DNA of 64,000 nucleotides from contig NZ_QWGG01000004.1 of assembly GCF_003730195.1 (NCBI RefSeq), positions 62,001 to 126,000 on the forward strand, given 5' to 3'. Positions 59,075 to 64,000 of this stretch are shown piece by piece. How positions within the stretch are numbered: position 1 is the stretch's first letter; each line of letters opens with the position of its first letter. The notes beneath the pieces are model-generated. The model was given only the letters and a program-made list of their open reading frames with translations. It did not search any database and was not told the DNA's origin. The stretch is from Halosimplex salinum. GTDB taxonomy: Archaea > Halobacteriota > Halobacteria > Halobacteriales > Haloarculaceae. The translations under genes were made by a program, and so were the position numbers.

Positions 59075-59394
59075 GCCGACTCACCGCCCTCGCGCTCGAC
59101 CGCCGCTCGGTCGCCCCGCCCCCGCAGGCTCTCGCAGTTGTGGGTGTGGACCCACTCGCCGCGCGCGATGGACTCGGAGGCCTCGCCGACCACCTCGCCG
59201 TACTTCCGCACGCGCTCGCCCGCCTCGATGTCCGTGAGCGCCACCTTGTGGCCGAACGGGATTTCCTCGCTGACGGTCAGCGGCGGGTCGGCGTCCGCCA
59301 GGCGGTCGCCCGCTTCGAGGTCCTCCAGCGCCGTCGCCACGGTGTCGTCGTCGGCCATCAGGAGCGCCCGGCCGTCGAGTACCTCGCCTTTCAT
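59071..59394 (-). CDS. SAF-domain small subunit of UxaA-type dehydratase
   Basis: 107 residues matching the N-terminal domain of UxaA: EIPFGHKVALTDIEAGERVR, KYGEVVGEASESIARGEWVH and THNCES. In E. coli UxaA this is fused to the large domain; here it is a separate gene, as in two-subunit relatives such as sulfolactate dehydratase. It overlaps both neighbours by 4 bp and lies between the two large-domain genes. Confidence 0.88.
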   Translation of the reverse strand: MKGEVLDGRALLMADDDTVATALEDLEAGDRLADADPPLTVSEEIPFGHKVALTDIEAGERVRKYGEVVGEASESIARGEWVHTHNCESLRGRGDRAAVEREGGESA

Positions 59395-60572
59395 GACCCG
59401 CCCTCCGCGAGTTCGAGGGGCTGGCGCTCGTTGATCGCGAACTCCGCCAGTCCACGGGTCTCTGCCGCCGTCTCCGCGCCGTCGACGACCGAGAGGAGCG
59501 TCCGGTACACCCGCTCGCCCGCCTCGGAAAGCGGTTCGCCCTCGACGACGGTGCTCGCGTCCACGTCCATATTCGAGGCGAGTCGCTCCGCGGTCCGCGG
59601 GTTGCCCGTCACCTTGATCACCGGCGCTATCGGGTTGCCCGTCGTCGACCCGCGGCCGGTCGTGAAGGCGATCACCTGCGCGCCGCCGGCGACTTTGCCG
59701 ACGACGCTCTCGACGTCGTACCCGGGCGTGTCCATCACCGTCACGCCGCCGCCGACGGGGATCTCCTCGCCGTAGTCGACGACGTGGCGGATCGGCCGCG
59801 TGCCGCACTTGGCGATGGCGCCGAGGCTCTTCTCCTCGATGGTCGTCAGCCCGCCCTCCTGGTTGCCGGGCGACGGCTGGGCGCCCCGCATGTCCACGCC
59901 CATCAGGTCGGCCAGGCCCTCGCGGCGATTCACGCAGTCGAGTAGCTTCTCGCGCGTGCTCGCGTCCGCACAGCGCTCGGCGACGACGTGTTCGGCGCCG
60001 ATGAACTCCGGCGTCTCGGAGATACAGGGCGTCCCGCCCGCGTCGACGAGGCGGTCCGACGCGTCGCCGACGGCGGGGTTGGCCGCAATGCCGCTCGTCG
60101 CGTCGCTCCCACCGCACTCCACGCCGAAGACGAGTTCGCTCGCGTCCGCCTCCTCGCGGGACTGGTCGCCCACCTCGTCCCAGAGGTCGGCGACGACGTC
60201 CGCGCCGGCGTCGAGCGCGCCGGCGGTCCCGCCGGCCTCGCGGACGGCCAGCGTCTCGACGGGCTTGCCCGACTCGGCGATGTCGTCGGCGACCGTCTCC
60301 GCACTCAGATCCTCTGTCCCGAGTTCGACCACGAGCGCCGCGCCGACGTTCGGGTTGCGGCCGATCCCGGAGAGGACCATCCGCGTGCGCTCGCGCCCAG
60401 CGTCGGGCTGACTCGTCCCCATCTGGTGCGGCGTCGCGCGGGCCCAGCGACCGGCGTCGCTCGCGACCCGGTCCGCTACCGGGCTCGCCGCGACCGACGT
60501 GGGCAACACCGCCACGTGGTTGCGCACGCCGATCCGGCCGTCCGGTCGGCGGTAGCCGTGAAAGGTGTCCAT
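59391..60572 (-). CDS. UxaA-family dehydratase paralogue B (keeps C-side motifs only)
   Basis: 393 residues. Keeps VECGGSDATSGIAANPAVGD (near 140-160), ETPEFIGAEHVV, and QPSPGNQEGGLTTIEEKSLG. It has lost the first motifs: HTYGCSQ is replaced by TPHQMGTSQ and GLGCEN by ELGTED. The N terminus GYRRPDGRIGVRNHVAVLPT is typical of the family. It is the first gene of a three-gene overlapping set. Probable lyase acting on an aldonate, galactarate or sulfolactate-like substrate; substrate unknown. Confidence 0.85.
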   Translation of the reverse strand: MDTFHGYRRPDGRIGVRNHVAVLPTSVAASPVADRVASDAGRWARATPHQMGTSQPDAGRERTRMVLSGIGRNPNVGAALVVELGTEDLSAETVADDIAESGKPVETLAVREAGGTAGALDAGADVVADLWDEVGDQSREEADASELVFGVECGGSDATSGIAANPAVGDASDRLVDAGGTPCISETPEFIGAEHVVAERCADASTREKLLDCVNRREGLADLMGVDMRGAQPSPGNQEGGLTTIEEKSLGAIAKCGTRPIRHVVDYGEEIPVGGGVTVMDTPGYDVESVVGKVAGGAQVIAFTTGRGSTTGNPIAPVIKVTGNPRTAERLASNMDVDASTVVEGEPLSEAGERVYRTLLSVVDGAETAAETRGLAEFAINERQPLELAEGGS

Positions 60573-60670
60573 GGGAGCGGATCCGCCTCGCGCTGCAATA
60601 AACTGTCGCGCTCTCGCGAAACCTGTCACCTGACGACGACCCGCCGGAACGGATCGGTCGTCGGTCCCGT

Positions 60671-61792
60671 TCAGAACTCCTGCAGCGCTTCCAGCGTCGC
60701 CTCGGCCTCGCCGCTGTCGAGGACCTCGCGGGCGATTTCGAGCCCCTCGTCCAGCGAGTCGGCGTCCTCGCGGGCGTAGATCCGCAGTGCGGCGTTGAGC
60801 GCGACGGCGTCGGCGAACTGGTCGTCGCGCTCGCCAGTCAGGACCTCTTTCGTGATCTCCGCGGAGTCGCCGGCCACGTCGTCGACCTGCAGGTCCTCGC
60901 TCTCGAAGTCCATGCCGTAGTTGGCGGTCTCGATCTCGAAGTCGTCGAGTTCGTCGTCGCCGTCTCTCGGGTCGCTCCGCTCCCCGCTCGACGATTCGTC
61001 GGTGCTCCGCACCGACCCCCACTCGGCCACGATAGTCGATCCGGGTCGCACGTCGTCGTAGCCTTCCATCCCCTGGAAGAACAGGGTCCGGGAGACGGTC
61101 TGGCTCTGGGCGGCCTGCAGCGTGTCGGTCATCTTCGTCGCGAACGCGAGGTGGTAGAAGGAGCCGAGATGCACGTCGGCGTTCGCGGGGTTTGCGAGCG
61201 TCTCGACGGTGTTGACGAAGGTTCGCACGCCCATGTTGTCGCGGCGGTCGAACAGCGCGTCGATCCCGGGGTTGAACTCGGGCTGGTAGTAGTAGCCGAA
61301 GCCGATCTCGTCGACCATGTCGGCGCTCTCGGAGGGGCGAAGCTCCGTCTCGACGCCGAGTTCGTCGAGGACGTGCTTGTAGGCGTCCTGTTTCTGCGTC
61401 GGGACGCGGTCGCCGCTGTGGACGACGACGGGCGTGCCCGCCGCGGCGGCGACGAGTCCCGCAGCGACGCCCAGAATAGCTGAGCGGCCCTTGCCGTCGT
61501 AGTTGGCGCCGCAGTCCACGGGGTCGGCCTCGGGTTCGGCCGTCTCGACGCTCTCCTCGCGCATCACGTCGACGTAGGCGGCGAGTTCCTCGGGGGTGTT
61601 GCGCTTCCAGCGGTTCGCGAGCCAGAACGCGCCGAGCGTGGTGTGGTCCGGTTCGCCGGCGAGGATCCGCTGGAACGCCTCGCGGGCCTGGTCGCGGTCC
61701 ATGTCGTCGGCGGACTTGTGTCCCGAACCGACGACCTCGGTCATGAGCCGCTTGAGCGGCCAGTCGCCGAACTCCTGCGTCGCTTGTGCCAT
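60671..61792 (-). CDS. TrpD2-like protein (anthranilate phosphoribosyltransferase family)
   Basis: 373 residues. The N-terminal helical domain (LKRLMTEVVGSGHKSADDMD) and the Rossmann-like body are those of the TrpD/nucleoside phosphorylase class III family. Where TrpD has GTGGDxxxTFNIST, this has CGANYDGKGRSAILGVAAGL, and KHGNR is replaced by VHSGDRVPTQ. That pattern matches the TrpD2/YbiB group, which in bacteria binds nucleic acids rather than making tryptophan. A Ser/Asp-rich insertion (STDESSSGERSDPRDGDD) lies near residue 265. Anthranilate transferase activity is unlikely. Confidence 0.75.
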   Translation of the reverse strand: MAQATQEFGDWPLKRLMTEVVGSGHKSADDMDRDQAREAFQRILAGEPDHTTLGAFWLANRWKRNTPEELAAYVDVMREESVETAEPEADPVDCGANYDGKGRSAILGVAAGLVAAAAGTPVVVHSGDRVPTQKQDAYKHVLDELGVETELRPSESADMVDEIGFGYYYQPEFNPGIDALFDRRDNMGVRTFVNTVETLANPANADVHLGSFYHLAFATKMTDTLQAAQSQTVSRTLFFQGMEGYDDVRPGSTIVAEWGSVRSTDESSSGERSDPRDGDDELDDFEIETANYGMDFESEDLQVDDVAGDSAEITKEVLTGERDDQFADAVALNAALRIYAREDADSLDEGLEIAREVLDSGEAEATLEALQEF

Positions 61793-61938
61793 ACGAAGCC
61801 GTTCGGACTGTGGATTATAAAGCGGCGCGCTTCGGCTGACTCGGTGGTGAGGGGTCGGGTGTGGAGTGTTCGGTGTGGCGTGCGAACTGAACAGCAGCGA
61901 GGGTACCGTACAATCGCCGCGATCGACGCGGATCCGAG

Positions 61939-62262
61939 TTACAGCAGGTCGTCGCCCAAATCTACGTACTTGCCCGCTCTCCCGCCTGGACTCGGGTACC
62001 CCCCGGAGAACAACCTGAAAACGACGAACAGGTACACGGGGAGGCTGACTACGGTCAGGAGATCGACAACCCAGTAGTCCCGTCCGCCTTGTCCGCCGAG
62101 GGCGTTCACGGCGAACCAGTCGATAGCGAACAGCACGACCACGAAGCCGCCGATGAGAGCGAGCAGTATCGCGGCGACGACAGCGAGCAATAGCGCTCTG
62201 CGTAGCAGCCACTGGGCCGCACTCGAAGTCACTGAACGGACCCGCTGTCCTCGTTCCCCCAT
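61939..62262 (-). CDS. Hypothetical two-helix membrane protein
   Basis: 107 residues from the ATG at 62262. Basic N terminus, two membrane helices (LLLAVVAAILLALIGGFVVV and YWVVDLLTVVSLPVYLFVVF) and a short Gly-rich tail. No family recognised. Composition is less GC-rich and less acidic than neighbours. Confidence 0.55.
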   Translation of the reverse strand: MGERGQRVRSVTSSAAQWLLRRALLLAVVAAILLALIGGFVVVLFAIDWFAVNALGGQGGRDYWVVDLLTVVSLPVYLFVVFRLFSGGYPSPGGRAGKYVDLGDDLL

Positions 62263-62435
62263 ACCGTAGCACCTCGTGTCAGCGAAGTAAATGTTGTGGT
62301 GGAGAGAACGTCTCAAGCCTTCATATTGCGTGGCCGTGCTTCTCGTTTTGGACTCGATTCCGATTCGGGCGGGGACGGAGACTGCCGAAGCCTCGGTGGA
62401 ACGACCTTCGAGTTCGGAGAGTTGATCGCCTATAC
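62263..62435. other. Lower-GC intergenic patch
   Basis: AT-richer than the surroundings and probably contains the promoter of the two-helix membrane protein gene. No supported gene, RNA or repeat was seen. Together with the adjoining dispersed repeat, the gap to the next gene is about 385 bp. Confidence 0.4.
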
Positions 62436-62607
62436 TGAGCATTCGCGCGAGCGAACGGAGTGAGCGAGTCGTCCGGCCTTTTTCACCACCGGGAGAGCAA
62501 AGCTCTCCCGAGCCTTGTCTCGCTTCGCTCGGCAAGACCATGTTTTTGCCGGCCGGGTTCCCGCAGGGAGCGCAGCGACCGAGGAAACCCGGCCGGGAAA
62601 AAGATGG
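62436..62607 (-). repeat. Dispersed structured repeat, copy 4
   Basis: Read on the minus strand: CCATCTTTTTCCC, a long stem GGCCGGGTTTCC/GGGAACCCGGCC, then CAAAAACATGG. A second hairpin GGGAGAGCTTTGCTCTCCC follows, then the GTGAAAAAGG block that also occurs in copies 1 and 2. It lies upstream of the siroheme decarboxylase-like gene, pointing away from it. Confidence 0.7.
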
Positions 62608-62647
62608 TCCGAAAGGGATAGGGCGCTCTACTCCTAACCACCGTCGA

Positions 62648-63697
62648 ATGAGTCAGGGGACCGCGGACTGGCGGGCACAGGTGGACGCCGTGGACGCGGC
62701 CATCGTGGACGGGTGGCAGAGCGGGTTCCCGGTCCGGGAGCGGCCGTTCGAGGCCGTCGCCGCCGATGTCGGCGTCGACGAGGCCGAGGCGCTGGAGCGG
62801 GTCCAGCGTCTGTACGAGGCGGGCGTCTTCCGGCGGTTCGGGCCGGTGCTCAACCCGCCGGTGATCGGGAGTTCGACGCTGGCGGCGGTCAAGGCGCCCG
62901 CGGGCCGCTTCGACGAGGTCGCGGCGGTGATAAACGAGTACGACCAGGTGAACCACAACTACGCGCGCGACCACGAGTGGAACATGTGGTTCGTCGTGAC
63001 CGCCGCCTCGAAGGAGCGACGCGACGAGATCCTCGCGGAGATCGAGGAGCGGACGGGCTGTACGGTGCTGGTCCTGCCGATGCTCACCGACTTCTACATC
63101 GATCTGGAGTTCCCGGTGGTCAACACCGACCGGTTCGCGCGGGAGAGTCTGGCGGAGACCGACGTGTCGGCGACGACGATCAGCGAGCGGGCCGCGGCGG
63201 ACCTGACGCCGCTCGACCGGCGCGTCCTCCTCGAGATACAGGAGGGGTTCCCGCTGACGGCGACCCCCTACGCCGACGTGGCCGCGGCGGTCGACGCCCC
63301 GGTGGCGGACGTGCTCGACAGCGTCGAGCGCCTGCTGGCCGACGGCTGTATCAAGCGGATCGGCTGTGTCGTCAACCACCTCGTGACGGGGTTCGACGCC
63401 AACTGCATGGTCGTCTGGGACGTGCCCGACGACGACCTCGACGAGTGCGGCGTCGCTGTGGGGCGGCTCCCCTACGTCACGCTCTGCTATCACCGGCCAC
63501 GCCGGCCGGACCAGGACTGGCCGTACAACCTCTTCACGATGATCCACGGGCGCGAACAGGACGCGGTCGACGAGAAGATCGACGAACTCGCGGACGAGCA
63601 CCTGCCGTACGACCACGAGCGGCTCTACTCCACGGAGACGCTCAAACAGACCGGGGCGCGCTACGAGGACCTCGTCGACGACCGGGCGGGAGAGTAG
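62648..63697 (+). CDS. Fused siroheme decarboxylase-like protein (AhbA-AhbB type, Lrp/AsnC fold)
   Basis: 349 residues containing two AsnC/Lrp-like halves (about 8-170 and 190-335). Each half has a winged-helix segment followed by an RAM-like domain: LYEAGVFRRFGPVLNPPVIG with NHNYARDHEWNMWF, and LLADGCIKRIGCVVNHLVTG with TLCYHRPRRPDQDWPYNLF. These motifs characterise siroheme decarboxylases (AhbA/AhbB, NirDLGH), which convert siroheme to didecarboxysiroheme for haem or haem d1. AhbA and AhbB are often separate genes; here one chain carries both. The His/Arg/Tyr residues in the two signature stretches fit catalysis. Confidence 0.85.
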   Translation: MSQGTADWRAQVDAVDAAIVDGWQSGFPVRERPFEAVAADVGVDEAEALERVQRLYEAGVFRRFGPVLNPPVIGSSTLAAVKAPAGRFDEVAAVINEYDQVNHNYARDHEWNMWFVVTAASKERRDEILAEIEERTGCTVLVLPMLTDFYIDLEFPVVNTDRFARESLAETDVSATTISERAAADLTPLDRRVLLEIQEGFPLTATPYADVAAAVDAPVADVLDSVERLLADGCIKRIGCVVNHLVTGFDANCMVVWDVPDDDLDECGVAVGRLPYVTLCYHRPRRPDQDWPYNLFTMIHGREQDAVDEKIDELADEHLPYDHERLYSTETLKQTGARYEDLVDDRAGE

Positions 63698-63829
63698 GGT
63701 CGAGGCCGGAGCGGGTCAGGTCCGAGCGGGTCGGGCGACGAGTCCGGCGCGTCTGGAGTGGTGTCGTCACGGGAACGGGAAACCGACGGAAGCTTTTTGC
63801 GCCCCGTTGTTCCATATGTCTACACTCGA

Positions 63830-64000
63830 ATGACGGGTCCTGAGCGGGCGGTGGTCCTGATCGTGGACGACGAGCCGGCGGTCGCCGACTCGTACGCCGC
63901 ACACGTCCGCGAGACGCACGCGGTCCGAACCGCCTACGGGGGGGAAGAAGCGCTCGAGAAGCTCGACGAGGACGTCGACGTGGTGTTGCTCGACCGACGC
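63830..64000 (+). CDS. Response regulator receiver domain (HalX-like), 5' part, cut by window edge
   Basis: 57 residues are visible before the edge: ERAVVLIVDDEPAVADSYAA, then YGGEEALEKLDEDVDVVLLDRR. The acidic pair (VDDE) and the phosphoacceptor Asp (LLDRR) are those of a receiver domain. LLDRR is common in haloarchaeal HalX-type regulators. Output domain and partner kinase lie outside the window. The ATG at 63830 follows a T-rich element. Confidence 0.85.
   Translation, partial: MTGPERAVVLIVDDEPAVADSYAAHVRETHAVRTAYGGEEALEKLDEDVDVVLLDRR

Overview
This 64 kb window is chromosomal DNA from a haloarchaeon. It has high G+C, strongly acidic proteins, leaderless transcripts with TATA boxes about 27 bp before the start codon, Tat-exported halocyanins, a complete archaellum and chemotaxis locus with the archaea-specific CheF, and ribosomal protein S17e. 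The family Haloarculaceae is a guess. No CRISPR array, phage or intact insertion sequence was seen. Accessory character is limited to a few lower-GC intergenic patches, a dispersed structured repeat present four times, and a duplicated tRNA 3' end.

Layout. 1-6.5 kb: a cut-off membrane protein, a four-gene operon of DUF4129, DUF7269, DUF58 and DUF7519 proteins (no MoxR ATPase seen), and an HtpX-like metalloprotease. 6.5-11 kb: a solitary trpB, two small proteins, a first halocyanin, an NAD-kinase paralogue without its GGDG motif, and a membrane protein. 11.7-17.1 kb: a respiratory operon (halocyanin, small membrane protein, Rieske protein, split cytochrome b, two more small membrane proteins), then a related membrane protein. 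17.1-19.1 kb: an ArsR-type regulator, a low-molecular-weight phosphatase/arsenate reductase and an unrecognised polytopic membrane protein with overlapping genes and a palindromic operator candidate. 19-27.4 kb: housekeeping and hypothetical genes (hydroxyacid dehydrogenase, SPFH protein, TFS-like zinc-ribbon protein, asd, rps17e, SRAP protein, MazG-like protein).

27.6-47.5 kb is the motility and taxis locus. The minus strand carries archaellin, a DUF7500-type protein, cheY, a twin-domain cheC, cheD, fused arlCDE, two arlF-like genes, arlG, arlH, arlI and arlJ. A KaiC-like ATPase, a winged-helix regulator, a small membrane protein and cheW lie nearby. The plus strand carries cheB, cheA, cheR, a HEAT-repeat gene and cheF. 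No receptor gene is present. The signal would pass from CheA/CheW to CheY, and from CheY through CheF and ArlCDE to the ArlHIJ motor.

47.5-64 kb: tRNA-Leu(UAA) with a nearby copy of its 3' end; a five-gene peptide-type ABC transporter; a cyclophilin; a three-gene UxaA (altronate dehydratase-like) cluster; a TrpD2-like protein; a fused siroheme decarboxylase-like protein; and the start of a response regulator.

The strongest unusual signals are: (1) the substrate-binding protein of the ABC transporter reads as a circular permutant of the SBP family 5 fold, together with an enlarged permease and an ATPase with a C-terminal extension; (2) two neighbouring UxaA paralogues have lost complementary sets of conserved motifs, as expected for a heteromeric enzyme; (3) a four-copy dispersed repeat shows compensatory stem changes; (4) an ars-like operon has an unrecognised membrane protein in place of a known arsenite pump.
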